Assembly: GCF_016888515.1 (NCBI RefSeq)
Contig: NZ_JAFEJK010000003.1
Coordinates: 183,419 to 247,418 of the forward strand
Length of the DNA stretch: 64,000 nucleotides
DNA from: Shimia biformata
GTDB lineage: Bacteria; Pseudomonadota; Alphaproteobacteria; Rhodobacterales; Rhodobacteraceae
Direction: 5' to 3'
The notes under the pieces were generated by a model that had not been told where the DNA came from, ran no database searches, and was given only the letters and a program-made list of their open reading frames with translations. Both the position numbers and the translations under genes were made by a program. This document shows, piece after piece, positions 26,992 to 35,081 of this stretch; positions within the stretch are counted from its first letter, which is position 1; each line of letters starts with the position of its first letter.

Positions 26992-28020
26992 ATGCCAGTT
27001 GAAACCATCTATGCGTTGGGCGAGTCCCAGATGACCATCTCCCGGGGCGGACAGCTTTCGGGGATCACGCAGGGCAATGGGTCTCATCTGGTGGGGCGGT
27101 CGATCACGCTGAACGCCAACGCCTGGGAAGCGATTGAGATCAATGACACCGAGGCCAGTTTCGACGACAGCGACAACAGCCAATCGCTGAATGGAAGCCA
27201 GAGTTTCGACGGTACGACCTATTCCGGCGGCGTTCGGGTCGAGGCAGAATATAGCCTTACCCTGGAAGACCCGGACGGCAATCAATACACGGTTGTCGGT
27301 TTTAACATCAACGAAGGCGGCGGCGCCTCTTATGCCACGGTCGAAGGCCTGGCTTTTGTGGGAGGCTTTCCGCCGATCGGCGTGGAACTGACGGTTGTGT
27401 CATCGCAGGAAGGCCCCTCGGTGCCATATGTCGATCTGGCCGCGCCGCCGTGTTTCACCGCAGGGGCGATGATTGAAACCGTGGACGGACCGCGCCCGAT
27501 TGAAACCTTGCAGGCCGGCGATCTTGTCAAAACGCGGGACCGGGGTCTGCAGCCGTTGAAGCGGTTGTTGCGCACTCATCTGCCGGACGTGGTCCTGAAG
27601 CGGCACATGGCCTTCCGTCCGGTTCAGTTTCAGCGGGATGCGCTAGGGCGCGGCGTACCGGCCCGCGATGTGCTTTTGTCCCCGCAACACCGGGTTCTGG
27701 TTTCCGGTTGGCGGGCGGAACTGTTCTTTGGCGAGGATGAGGTCCTTGTGCCCGCAACCCGTCTGGTCAATGACAGCACCATTCGCACCACGTTGCCGAC
27801 AGATGGCATCACCTATTTTCACCTGGTCTTTGAACAGCACGAGATCGTAATGGCCGATGGCATGGAAAGCGAAAGCTATCTGCCGGGCGGCGTTGATGCG
27901 GTGGACCGGGAGATGGCGGCGCTGAGCGCTCACAGTTCGGCAGAAGGCGGCGTCACGTCGCGCCCGGTCGCAACCGGTCCCGGCTGCGCATTGCTGCGGG
28001 CCGTCAGCGCACGGACCTGA
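26992..28020 (+). CDS. Hint-domain (Hedgehog/intein) protein, Hint_2 type
   Basis: 342 aa. Residues 1-150 are polar, Gly/Ser/Asn/Asp-rich and look like a secreted or surface beta-rich region. A Hint domain then starts at Cys154: P-C-F-T-A-G-A-M-I-E-T-V-D-G-P-R-P-I-E-T-L-Q-A-G-D-L-V. It continues with L-L-S-P-Q-H-R-V-L (block B-like, with the TxxH-type His) and Y-F-H-L-V-F-E-Q-H-E-I-V. There is no Sec signal, so type I secretion is an inference. Cys154 directly after Pro is the expected site of N-S acyl shift. This family is common in Rhodobacterales but functionally obscure. The last 17 bases overlap the convergent DUF2244 gene. Confidence 0.82.
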   Translation: MPVETIYALGESQMTISRGGQLSGITQGNGSHLVGRSITLNANAWEAIEINDTEASFDDSDNSQSLNGSQSFDGTTYSGGVRVEAEYSLTLEDPDGNQYTVVGFNINEGGGASYATVEGLAFVGGFPPIGVELTVVSSQEGPSVPYVDLAAPPCFTAGAMIETVDGPRPIETLQAGDLVKTRDRGLQPLKRLLRTHLPDVVLKRHMAFRPVQFQRDALGRGVPARDVLLSPQHRVLVSGWRAELFFGEDEVLVPATRLVNDSTIRTTLPTDGITYFHLVFEQHEIVMADGMESESYLPGGVDAVDREMAALSAHSSAEGGVTSRPVATGPGCALLRAVSART

Positions 28021-28483
28021 GATAGTCGGTCAATTCGTCGAATAGCTGCTGGCGTTCTTCAGGTGACAGGAAGCGCCCGATCTCAACCGTACGGCCATTG
28101 CCGGTCAGGGTGACATAATCCTCGACCGGGCCATCCGTCGGGTGCAGTTCGGCGCGGACCCAATAGACGTTGGCCTGCCATGTCAGCACCGGGCCACGCG
28201 CGGGCCGGTGGACAAGGCACAGGTCGTCGCCCTGGCGCGACAGTTCCTCAATCACCTCACCGTCCCGATACGAGCGCTCTAGCCCCCACCACAGGGCTGC
28301 GACCGCGATAAGGACAAATGGCAGGATACCCCACAGCAGCACCGTGCCTAGAAGTCCGTAGAGCGGGATCGTGCCCAGTGTGAAGGCCATCAGGATCATC
28401 GCCGCAAAGCCACGCCGGGGCAGTGACCGATAGGGCCACAGTGTCAGCACGGTTGGTTGGTCAGGGGTCCAGCGATAGGGCAT
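28004..28483 (-). CDS. DUF2244 family membrane protein
   Basis: 159 aa. The N-terminal L-W-P-Y-R-S-L-P-R-R-G-F-A-A-M motif, two adjacent membrane helices (about 28-70), and C-terminal R-F-L-S-P-E-E-R-Q-Q-L-F-D-E-L match DUF2244. The family is usually found near cytochrome oxidase or heme genes in alphaproteobacteria, and here ctaD lies upstream on the same strand, although with a terminator between. No biochemical function is established. Its 3' end overlaps the Hint gene by 17 bp. Confidence 0.85.
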   Translation of the reverse strand: MPYRWTPDQPTVLTLWPYRSLPRRGFAAMILMAFTLGTIPLYGLLGTVLLWGILPFVLIAVAALWWGLERSYRDGEVIEELSRQGDDLCLVHRPARGPVLTWQANVYWVRAELHPTDGPVEDYVTLTGNGRTVEIGRFLSPEERQQLFDELTDYLRSVR

Positions 28484-28504
28484 GTGCTTTGTGCAAGGTC
28501 TGGC

Positions 28505-28550
28505 CGGGATGCCTCCGGCGGGAGTATTTTGGCAAGAAAGAAGGCGGGGT
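28505..28550. repeat. REP-like dispersed element, copy 4
   Basis: CGGGATGCCTCCGGCGGGAG then TATTTTGGCAAGAAAGAAGG, close to copy 3 (16224-16256). It lies between the ctaD terminator and the DUF2244 start. Confidence 0.55.
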
Positions 28551-28580
28551 TGCAGGGTAAAGGGGCGGGGACATCAAAGA

Positions 28581-28609
28581 AAAGGCCCCGGTGATGTGCC
28601 GGGGCCTTT
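28581..28609 (-). terminator. Terminator of ctaD
   Basis: AAAGGCCCCGG (28581-28591) pairs with CCGGGGCCTTT (28599-28609). On the minus strand it lies 24 bases after the ctaD stop, followed by T residues. Confidence 0.75.
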
Positions 28610-28632
28610 CGATTTTGGTTGCGGACTGGCCC

Positions 28633-30309
28633 TTAGTGGGCGTGGCCCTTGTCCCAGTCTTCCTGCTTGGGCAGGATCTCGAACGTGTGTTCGGGCGGCG
28701 GGCTGGGCAGGGTCCATTCCAGCGTGTCGGCGTATTCGTTCCAATAGTTGTTCTCGGTCACGCGGGCGCCACGCAGAAGCGTGTAGATCACGATGCCGAA
28801 GAACAGAACGAACGATGCGAAGCTGAGCAGCGCGCCATAGGACGAGATCTTGTTCCAGTAAGCGAAGGCTTCCGGGTAGTCGATATAGCGGCGCGGCATG
28901 CCCTGACGTCCCAGGAAGTGCTGCGGGAAGAAGGTCAGGTTCACACCGATGAAGAACATCCAGAAGTGGATCTTCGCGGCCAGTTCCGGGTACTGACGGC
29001 CCGACATCTTGCCCATGTAGAAGTAAATCCCGGCAAAGATGGTAAAGGCCGCGCCCATCGACATGGTGTAGTGGAAGTGCGCCACCACGTAATAGGTGTC
29101 GTGATAGGCCCGGTCGACGCCTGCCTGCGACAGCACGATACCGGTCACACCACCGATGGTGAACAGGATCAGGAAGCCCAGTGCAAACAGCATCGGCGCC
29201 TTGAACTCAAGCGAGCCGCCCCACATGGTCGCGATCCACGAGAAGATTTTGACCCCGGTCGGAACCGCGATGACCATGGTGGCCAGCATGAAGTAGGACT
29301 GCTGGGTCAGCGACATGCCGACGGTGTACATATGGTGTGCCCAGACGACGAAGCCCAGCGCGCCGATCGCGATGATCGCCCAGACCATCGGCAGGTAGCC
29401 GAAGACCGGTTTGCGGCTGAAGGTCGCGAAGACGTGGCTGACAAGGCCGAAGCCCGGCAGGATCACGATATACACCTCGGGGTGTCCGAAGAACCACAGG
29501 ATGTGCTGATAGAGGATCGGGTCACCGCCGCCGGCCGGATCAAAGAAGGTCGTACCAAAATTGCGGTCCGTCAGCAGCATGGTGATCGCGCCCGCCAGAA
29601 CCGGCAGCGCCAGAAGGATCAGCCACGCGGTCACGAAGATCGACCACGAGAACAGCGGCACCTTGAACAGGGTCATGCCGGGGGCACGCATGTTCAGGAA
29701 AGTGGTGATCATGTTGATCGCACCCAGGATCGACGACGCACCCGAGACGTGTACGGCAAAGATCGCCAGATCCATCGACATGCCGGCTTCGGTCGTCGAA
29801 AGCGGCGGGTAGAGCACCCAGCCGACACCCGAACCCAGCTGACCGTTGCCACCCGGTGCGAACAGCGAGGCGACACCCAGCGAGGTGCCCGCAACGTAAA
29901 GCCAGAACGACAGGTTGTTCATGCGCGGGAACGCCATGTCCGGCGCGCCGATCTGCAAGGGCATGAAATAGTTGCCGAAACCGCCGAACAGGGCGGGAAT
30001 GACAACGAAGAACATCATCAGGACACCGTGATAGGTGATAAAGACGTTCCAGATATGGCCATTGGGGGTACATGTGGCCTCGGTGCCGCCGCCAAACAGA
30101 CGGAACCCTTCCAGACACATGAATTGAACACCCGGTTCCATCAGTTCCAGCCGCATGAATACGGTCAGAACCACCGCGACCAGGCCGACGAGCGCCGACA
30201 CGATCAGGTAAAGGATACCGATGTCTTTGTGGTTTGTAGACATGAACCAGCGGGTGAAAAAGCCGCGCTCGTCATGATGGTCGTGGCCATGAATGGCTGC
30301 GTCTGCCAT
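28633..30309 (-). CDS. ctaD: Cytochrome c oxidase subunit I (aa3 type)
   Basis: 558 aa, full length with 12 membrane helices. This catalytic subunit of the terminal oxidase reduces O2 and pumps protons. Key residues are visible: W-F-F-G-H-P-E-V-Y (CuB His cross-linked to Tyr), H-H-M-Y-T-V-G (two CuB His), T-G-V-K-I-F (K-channel Lys) and H-F-H-Y (heme His pair). Asn and Asp of the D-channel entrance are in the expected N-terminal half. ctaC, ctaE and assembly genes are not in the window. Two FNR-like boxes lie 105 and 139 bp upstream of the start, and a cytochrome c gene precedes it on the same strand. Confidence 0.97.
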   Translation of the reverse strand: MADAAIHGHDHHDERGFFTRWFMSTNHKDIGILYLIVSALVGLVAVVLTVFMRLELMEPGVQFMCLEGFRLFGGGTEATCTPNGHIWNVFITYHGVLMMFFVVIPALFGGFGNYFMPLQIGAPDMAFPRMNNLSFWLYVAGTSLGVASLFAPGGNGQLGSGVGWVLYPPLSTTEAGMSMDLAIFAVHVSGASSILGAINMITTFLNMRAPGMTLFKVPLFSWSIFVTAWLILLALPVLAGAITMLLTDRNFGTTFFDPAGGGDPILYQHILWFFGHPEVYIVILPGFGLVSHVFATFSRKPVFGYLPMVWAIIAIGALGFVVWAHHMYTVGMSLTQQSYFMLATMVIAVPTGVKIFSWIATMWGGSLEFKAPMLFALGFLILFTIGGVTGIVLSQAGVDRAYHDTYYVVAHFHYTMSMGAAFTIFAGIYFYMGKMSGRQYPELAAKIHFWMFFIGVNLTFFPQHFLGRQGMPRRYIDYPEAFAYWNKISSYGALLSFASFVLFFGIVIYTLLRGARVTENNYWNEYADTLEWTLPSPPPEHTFEILPKQEDWDKGHAH

Positions 30310-30413
30310 GCCTCGCCTCCTGTTGTGCGTTAAAGGCCGCGCGAGTCCCTTTTCGCGCGCCTTGGATTCTGGCTTGTTTTAGTGTGCGCGACGGCTGGCG
30401 GCAATGTCCGTCT

Positions 30414-30427
30414 TTGACGCAGATCAA
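30414..30427. promoter_or_regulatory. FNR/FnrL-like box 1 upstream of ctaD
   Basis: TTGACGCAGATCAA fits the FNR consensus form TTGAY-N4-RTCAA exactly. It lies 105 bases before the ctaD start codon. Confidence 0.6.
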
Positions 30428-30447
30428 GAAAAATTGCCGCGCCGTGT

Positions 30448-30461
30448 TTGATTTGGGTCAA
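30448..30461. promoter_or_regulatory. FNR/FnrL-like box 2 upstream of ctaD
   Basis: TTGATTTGGGTCAA also fits TTGAY-N4-RTCAA. It is 34 bases from box 1 centre to centre and adjacent to the terminator of the upstream cytochrome c gene. Confidence 0.55.
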
Positions 30462-30492
30462 AAAAACGGGCCGCGGCGAATGCCACGGCCCG
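30460..30492 (-). terminator. Rho-independent terminator of the cytochrome c gene
   Basis: Minus strand: CGGGCCGTGG (complement of 30483-30492) pairs, with one mismatch, with the strand at 30467-30476 and is followed by seven T (complement of A-run 30460-30466). Confidence 0.8.
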
Positions 30493-30525
30493 AAACCACA
30501 TACAAAATGCATGATTCGTAACTGC

Positions 30526-30939
30526 TTACTCGGCGGCAGGGGCGACCGACGCAAGATAGGCGGCCACGTCCTCGGCGCCCTTCTTCAGCTTGAAGGTCAT
30601 CTTCGACTTGTTGGCAAAGCCGTTGTCGCTGAGCCACGCCTTGGGGTCCTGAACATAGGCAGCCACGGCTTCTTCGGTCCAGACGAAGCCCGCTTCGTTG
30701 GCTTCCTTCAGGCCGGGGGCATATTTGAAGTCGGTTGCGCCAGCGGTCCGGCCGATCACGCCATAGAGGTTCGGACCGGTTTTGCCGCCTTTCACAATCT
30801 CTTCACCCTCGGGCGAAACGATCATGTGGCAGGATTTGCATTTCTTGAACTCTTTTTCGCCTGCGGCGGCGTCGCCCTCGGCAAACGCGGGCGCGGCCAG
30901 TGCGAGAGTCGCGGCTGCGGCTGCAATGATAACTTTCAT
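30526..30939 (-). CDS. Periplasmic class I cytochrome c (c2/c550 type)
   Basis: 137 aa. A Sec signal peptide (1-20, ending A-F-A) is followed by heme-attachment C-K-S-C-H at residues 34-38. The axial Met is in K-S-K-M-T-F-K-L near residue 112. The T-G-P-N-L-Y-G-V-I-G-R block is the family's second conserved segment. Soluble c2/c550 cytochromes carry electrons from complex III to cytochrome oxidase. Its position just before ctaD, which encodes the acceptor oxidase, fits that job. It has its own terminator, so expression is separable from ctaD. Confidence 0.92.
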   Translation of the reverse strand: MKVIIAAAAATLALAAPAFAEGDAAAGEKEFKKCKSCHMIVSPEGEEIVKGGKTGPNLYGVIGRTAGATDFKYAPGLKEANEAGFVWTEEAVAAYVQDPKAWLSDNGFANKSKMTFKLKKGAEDVAAYLASVAPAAE

Positions 30940-31085
30940 GAGATCCTCTCTCTTTCGGTAGTAGTCTGGTCAATTGCGCGTTGGCGGCAACATCGAAAAT
31001 GTAGAGAGAAAATGCAACGCGCAAATCCGCGCGGGGGTTCTCAGGCCGGAATCAGGCCGAGATTTGCCGTTTTGACCGAGGAAAC

Positions 31086-31119
31086 AAAAATGGCGGCGCA
31101 CTGGGACAGGCGCCGCCAT
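31086..31119 (-). terminator. Rho-independent terminator of the outer-membrane protein gene
   Basis: ATGGCGGCGC (31090-31099) and GCGCCGCCAT (31110-31119); on the minus strand it is followed by T residues (complement of the A-run at 31086-31090). Confidence 0.8.
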
Positions 31120-31140
31120 GTTCTTTGAAGCTGACACGAA

Positions 31141-31662
31141 TCAGAAGCGATAGTTCACTTTCAGAACCGCTTTGGTGTCTTTGACGTCTGCGCCGCCACC
31201 GAAGCTGTCGAAACGGGTCTGCAGAATCTCACCTGCCACGCTCCAGTTGCTGGCCAGACGCTGTTCGACACCGACGCCATAGATGTAGCCGTTGTCATAG
31301 GTGGTCGTGCCGCCCGATGCGATGCCCCCGCGCACGCCGCCGACGGTGCCGTAAACCATCGTGTCGTTGAACGCGTATCCGACTTTACCTTTCAGCGACC
31401 AGGTGTCGTCCATGGTGCTGGCGCCAAAGCTGCGGTTGTCGAAGGAATAATCAACCTCGGCACCCAGGACCCAGCCGCCGAAATCATAGTTGTAACCGGC
31501 CTGGACACCGCCCAGGAAGTCGGAATTGTCTGCGCCGCCGCCCGACACTTCGCCATAGCCGCCGTGGGCACCAATGTAGAATCCGGTCCAGTCGTCGGCC
31601 ATTGCGGGGGTCGCCACAGCAACAACAGAGGCCAGGATCGCGGCTTTGTTCAAGTGTTTCAT
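31141..31662 (-). CDS. Outer-membrane beta-barrel protein (Omp25/opacity-type)
   Basis: 173 aa from the ATG complement at 31660-31662, with AAGGAC upstream. A signal peptide ends near A-M-A-D (about 22). D-D-W-T-G-F-Y-I-G-A-H-G-G-Y is the first strand of alphaproteobacterial Omp25/Omp31-like barrels. Alternating strands follow, and the chain ends K-V-N-Y-R-F, the C-terminal Phe recognised by the Bam machinery. An eight-strand barrel is likely. The role is structural or adhesive, not determinable here. Its upstream gap holds a perfect 7-bp palindrome (31801-31818). Confidence 0.85.
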   Translation of the reverse strand: MKHLNKAAILASVVAVATPAMADDWTGFYIGAHGGYGEVSGGGADNSDFLGGVQAGYNYDFGGWVLGAEVDYSFDNRSFGASTMDDTWSLKGKVGYAFNDTMVYGTVGGVRGGIASGGTTTYDNGYIYGVGVEQRLASNWSVAGEILQTRFDSFGGGADVKDTKAVLKVNYRF

Positions 31663-31800
31663 TCTCGTGTCCTTCACATTTACTAGACTCGTTACGTGCC
31701 CATCGGGCAGCGCACAGGTATGTAGTCGGAAGGCGGTGAACCAGATGTGGGGACGCGGTCTGCGGGAAATGGCTTACCCGGGTGAATGATCGCTGGCAGA

Positions 31801-31818
31801 ATCTTGCGCCTGCAAGAT
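31801..31818. promoter_or_regulatory. Palindrome upstream of the outer-membrane protein gene
   Basis: ATCTTGC-GCCT-GCAAGAT, a perfect 7-bp inverted repeat, 139 bases before the start in a 274-base gap with nothing else recognised. Possible operator, binding protein unknown. Confidence 0.3.
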
Positions 31819-31936
31819 AGTCTATTGAAAGCAATGGGAAAATATGGGGTGTGGGTGGCGAACTGCTAGGCCGGTTGTTGCCGATCCCCGAATCCGATTG
31901 CGCTTGTGTTCCTGCGCGAACCATGACGTGGCATCA

Positions 31937-32590
31937 TCAGGCCTCGCCGAATACCTGCTCAAAGCTGCGTTTCAACGCGACGTCGACGTCGTCCATCGTC
32001 ACAGGCAGTCCCAGGTCCACCAGCGATGTCACGCCATATTCGGTGATCCCGCAGGGAACGATGCCGCTGAAATGCTCAAGATCGGGTTCGACGTTGATCG
32101 AGATGCCGTGAAAGCTGACCCATTTCCGCAGCCGGATGCCGATGGCGGCGATCTTGTCCTCGGCGGGTTTGCCGGTCACGGTCAAGGGCTTGTCATCGCG
32201 TCGGATCCAGACACCGACGCGGCCCTCTCGGATTTCGCCCTTCAGATTGAATTCGGCCAGAGTTTCGATCACCCAGCGTTCCAGCATCTCGACGAAGCGG
32301 CGCACATCGCGGCCCCGCTTGTTCAGGTCCAGCATGACATAGGCCACGCGCTGACCGGGGCCGTGATAAGTATACTGGCCGCCGCGTTTGGTCGTGTAGA
32401 CCGGAAAGCGGTCGGGATCGGTCAGATCTTCGCGCCGGGCGGAGGTTCCGGCCGTATAAAGCGGCGGATGTTCGACAAGCCAGATGCATTCCTCGGCGCG
32501 GCCTTCGGCGATGGCAGCGGCGCGGTCTTCCATGAAGGCCACGGCGTCATCGTAATCCACAAGGCCGTCTGTCGTGATCCACTCAACCAT
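31937..32590 (-). CDS. lipB: Lipoyl(octanoyl) transferase
   Basis: 217 aa from the ATG complement at 32588-32590, with AAAGGAG; a longer in-frame extension crosses the promoter region. LipB moves octanoyl from acyl carrier protein to lipoyl domains of 2-oxoacid dehydrogenases. Family motifs: [12 protein letters not shown] (69-80), catalytic Lys146 in E-D-K-I-A-A-I-G and catalytic Cys180 in S-G-I-V-P-C-G-I. Cytosolic. Single gene between an outer-membrane protein gene and tRNA-Leu. Confidence 0.95.
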   Translation of the reverse strand: MVEWITTDGLVDYDDAVAFMEDRAAAIAEGRAEECIWLVEHPPLYTAGTSARREDLTDPDRFPVYTTKRGGQYTYHGPGQRVAYVMLDLNKRGRDVRRFVEMLERWVIETLAEFNLKGEIREGRVGVWIRRDDKPLTVTGKPAEDKIAAIGIRLRKWVSFHGISINVEPDLEHFSGIVPCGITEYGVTSLVDLGLPVTMDDVDVALKRSFEQVFGEA

Positions 32591-32775
32591 CTGTGCGCTC
32601 CTTTCCCCATGCCATAGCCACTGGACAGGCGGATTTGAAGCGGTGACACGCGACTTTCTGCGCACCGAAGATGACCGGGCCCGATTTTTCCCAACACCAA
32701 GAGATCTAGCGGCCATTTTCCCGCTTGGCATCGCCAGACCGACTCGCTATAGACCCGGTCACCAAGTCAAGGCGT

Positions 32776-32862
32776 GCGGCCGTGGCGGAATTGGTAGACG
32801 CGCAGCGTTGAGGTCGCTGTGGGGTAACTCCCGTGGAAGTTCGAGTCTTCTCGGCCGCACCA
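32776..32862 (+). tRNA. tRNA-Leu (anticodon GAG)
   Basis: Acceptor GCGGCCG pairs with CGGCCGC, followed by encoded ACCA. The anticodon arm CAGCG-TTGAGGT-CGCTG has anticodon GAG at 32810-32812. A long variable arm TGGGGTAACTCCCGT and T-loop GTTCGAGTC are present. 87 nt, as expected for a class II tRNA. Confidence 0.97.
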
Positions 32863-32911
32863 TTTTCCCGAACATCCGGTGTTTCAGCGGCATACGCCGT
32901 TGCGTTCTGCG

Positions 32912-33106
32912 CTAGAACGCCACGTGATAGCGATTGCCGGTGCCGATCGAGAAGTTCACCGGGCCGCAGCTTTTTCCAACCGATACGCCGGTATGGACCC
33001 CGCCGGGACCGACGCCGACATTCACGTTGCCGGTTGCGCCGGGTGTGCATTCAGAGCAGGCGGCCAGGCCGGATGCCGCAATCAACAAAACAAGAACCGC
33101 TTTCAT
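32912..33106 (-). CDS. Small glycine-rich lipoprotein, unknown function
   Basis: 64 aa from the ATG complement at 33104-33106, with GGAG upstream. A lipobox (G-L-A-A-C, Cys around residue 17) follows a hydrophobic segment. The remaining 45 residues are Gly/Val-rich with alternating small residues (N-V-N-V-G-V-G-P-G-G-V-H-T-G-V-S-V-G) and two further Cys, suggesting a compact beta structure. I do not recognise a family. Monocistronic, immediately after tRNA-Leu on the opposite strand. Confidence 0.6.
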   Translation of the reverse strand: MKAVLVLLIAASGLAACSECTPGATGNVNVGVGPGGVHTGVSVGKSCGPVNFSIGTGNRYHVAF

Positions 33107-33215
33107 TCGTGACTCCAATCAGGCGGTACGCCGCTGGGCGTCCGCCGGCAAATTTGCGCATTGGAGAAACCCTAGCGGATGTTGCCATGCAAGGACAAGT
33201 TTCCGCAGCGCGGCG

Positions 33216-33971
33216 TTATTCGGCCGGCGGCAACGATATCTCGTCAAGCCCTTTCTTCAACTCGTCGATGTCGCGTTCATTCTTGTTCAAGAGGTCAATG
33301 GAGCGCTGCCGCGCCAGGTCCGGGTTTCGGTCCCGAATGGCCTCGGCAATCAGAAGATGCTCGTGGACATTGCGGATGTAGCCCTCGTTGGCGGTGGTAA
33401 ACAGCGTGAAATTGCTGCGCAGAAGCCGCTCGATCGCTTTTGCCAGCGATCGCAGAAGCGGGTTGCCTGAGGCTTCGAGCAGAACCTTGTGATACTCGGC
33501 ATCCCAATGCACCGACAATTCGGCGTCATGTGTATGCGCGACCATCTGTTCGTAACACTCAAACAGGCGCAGGGTCTGGGTGGCGCTGGCGCGCTCTGCG
33601 GCCAGTGCCGCTGCCTCCGGTTCGACGATCCTGCGCAGTTCGGACAGGGATTTGATCAGCTGCTCGTTGGTCGAGTTATCCGCGATCATCCAGTCGATCA
33701 TTTGGGGGTCGAGCAGGTTCCAGTCTTCGGGCGGGCGCACGCTGGTGCCTTTCTTGCGTGCCGACACGACTAGGTTCTTTCCGGCAAGCGTTTTGACCGC
33801 CTCGCGGACGGCATTCCGGCTGGCTCCGAATTCGTCGATGATGTCCTGTTCGAAAAGGATGGTTTCCTCGGGGATCATTTGCCCGCTCACGATACGCCGA
33901 CCCAGCACATCGACGATATGCTGAGTTATGTTGTGCCCTTGCGAAGGTTCGGGATGCCCTGACATGTTCAT
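33216..33971 (-). CDS. FadR/GntR family transcriptional regulator
   Basis: 251 aa; an alternative ATG two codons downstream is possible. The N-terminal winged HTH is seen as E-Q-D-I-I-D-E-F-G-A-S-R-N-A-V-R-E-A-V-K-T-L-A-G-K-N-L-V. A C-terminal FCD helical effector domain follows, with the metal-site His/Asp pattern (W-D-A-E-Y-H-K, N-V-H-E-H-L-L-I-A). Regulators of this group commonly bind sugar acids or related carboxylates. It lies downstream of an SDR gene and beside a divergent sugar ABC operon, which it probably controls through the palindromes at 34904-34939. Confidence 0.87.
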   Translation of the reverse strand: MNMSGHPEPSQGHNITQHIVDVLGRRIVSGQMIPEETILFEQDIIDEFGASRNAVREAVKTLAGKNLVVSARKKGTSVRPPEDWNLLDPQMIDWMIADNSTNEQLIKSLSELRRIVEPEAAALAAERASATQTLRLFECYEQMVAHTHDAELSVHWDAEYHKVLLEASGNPLLRSLAKAIERLLRSNFTLFTTANEGYIRNVHEHLLIAEAIRDRNPDLARQRSIDLLNKNERDIDELKKGLDEISLPPAE

Positions 33972-34054
33972 ACGGTTCCAATTCTTGATGCGCGGGCGGG
34001 CCGCCTGGCGGCTGTGACACAGGTGGCCGGGGTTCTGTTTCCGTCAGCCATGGC

Positions 34055-34837
34055 TCAGATCCACCCCCCGTTTACAGGAAAGATGCCTGATGTGCACATG
34101 CGGGAATCGTCCGCCAGAAGGAAGGCGACAAGGTTCGCTACGAAATCAGGTTCGATCAGTTCCGGCAAGCATTGCCCGTCATAGACCTCTTGTTCCATTT
34201 CAGGGGTCAGCCACAGCTTGACCTGCCGTTCGGTGCGGATGAAGCCCGGCGTGATGCAATTCACGCGGATGTGGTGGGGGCCAAGTTCGCGGGCAAGCCC
34301 ATTGGTCAGCCCTTCGATGCCCGACTTGGCAGTGACATAGGCTGACAGATTGTCCAGACCGACCCGCCAACTCATTGACCCCATGTTGATGATCGACCCG
34401 CGCCCGGCGGCTTTCATGCCCCCGGCCACGGCCTGGGCGGCGAAGAACTGGTGATCCAGATTGACGCTGAGCGCGGCGCGCCAGCTGTCCGGGTTCACGT
34501 CCTCGATGCAGTGGCGGGTGTCATTGGCCGCATTGTTGACTAGGCCAAGGATCGGACCGGTTTCCGCCGCGATTTCGGCAATGGCGGCGGCAAGCGCGTC
34601 AAGGTTGGTGATGTCGACCTTGCGAAAGAGCGGCAGATGCCGGGGATCGGTCGCCGCGATCGTGTCCACTAGGGCGGCACTTGCCGTGGCGTCGATGTCT
34701 ATGAAGCCCACACGCGCTCCCAGGGCACATAGCCGCGTCACAATGGACGCGCCGATGCCGCTGCCGCCGCCGGTGATCAGAACCGGGCGGTCCTCCAGGC
34801 TTGGATAGGTTCCAAACACGTCCTTCGAATTGCTCAC
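34055..34837 (-). CDS. SDR family oxidoreductase
   Basis: 260 aa from a GTG start (complement of 34835-34837) with GGGAGG just before; a longer extension to 34957 runs into the operator region. The Rossmann motif T-G-G-G-S-G-I-G is at residues 22-29, N-N-A at 101-103, and catalytic Tyr167 and Lys171 are in Y-V-T-A-K. The catalytic Ser sits in N-M-G-S-M-S. It probably oxidises a sugar, polyol or sugar acid with NAD(P). Paired with the FadR-type gene and divergent from the ABC operon at 35082. Confidence 0.87.
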   Translation of the reverse strand: MSNSKDVFGTYPSLEDRPVLITGGGSGIGASIVTRLCALGARVGFIDIDATASAALVDTIAATDPRHLPLFRKVDITNLDALAAAIAEIAAETGPILGLVNNAANDTRHCIEDVNPDSWRAALSVNLDHQFFAAQAVAGGMKAAGRGSIINMGSMSWRVGLDNLSAYVTAKSGIEGLTNGLARELGPHHIRVNCITPGFIRTERQVKLWLTPEMEQEVYDGQCLPELIEPDFVANLVAFLLADDSRMCTSGIFPVNGGWI

Positions 34838-34903
34838 TGGGGCCTCCCTTCCTTTGGTGGCAATCAGAATCTCTGCCTGCACCATAACGGGAAAACAATC
34901 ATC

Positions 34904-34939
34904 ACAAGTCGTATTTGTCAAATTTAAAATACTACTTGT
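34904..34939. promoter_or_regulatory. AT-rich palindromic operator between SDR and ABC operon
   Basis: ACAAGTCGTATTT (34904-34916) is the inverted repeat (12 of 13) of AAATACTACTTGT (34927-34939), and the small palindrome ATTTGTCAAAT sits at its left shoulder. It lies in an unusually AT-rich stretch between the divergent genes, the expected place for the FadR-type regulator's operator. Confidence 0.5.
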
Positions 34940-35081
34940 AAAATTATCAAATCCCACTTAACAAATTTTGAGTGGAGCGGGAATCGATGTGACCGAACCG
35001 CGACCTGACCGGAAATGGCCGGGCGGAGCAGGAGGGCACCGTTCGAAGTCTGACCGGGAAACAAAACGGGAGGAGTTCCGA

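Noticed and set aside
28591..30333. 580-codon open frame antisense to ctaD
   Set aside because: Mirror of a highly biased GC-rich gene; the translation is Arg/His/Gln-rich and low in hydrophobics, with no family features.
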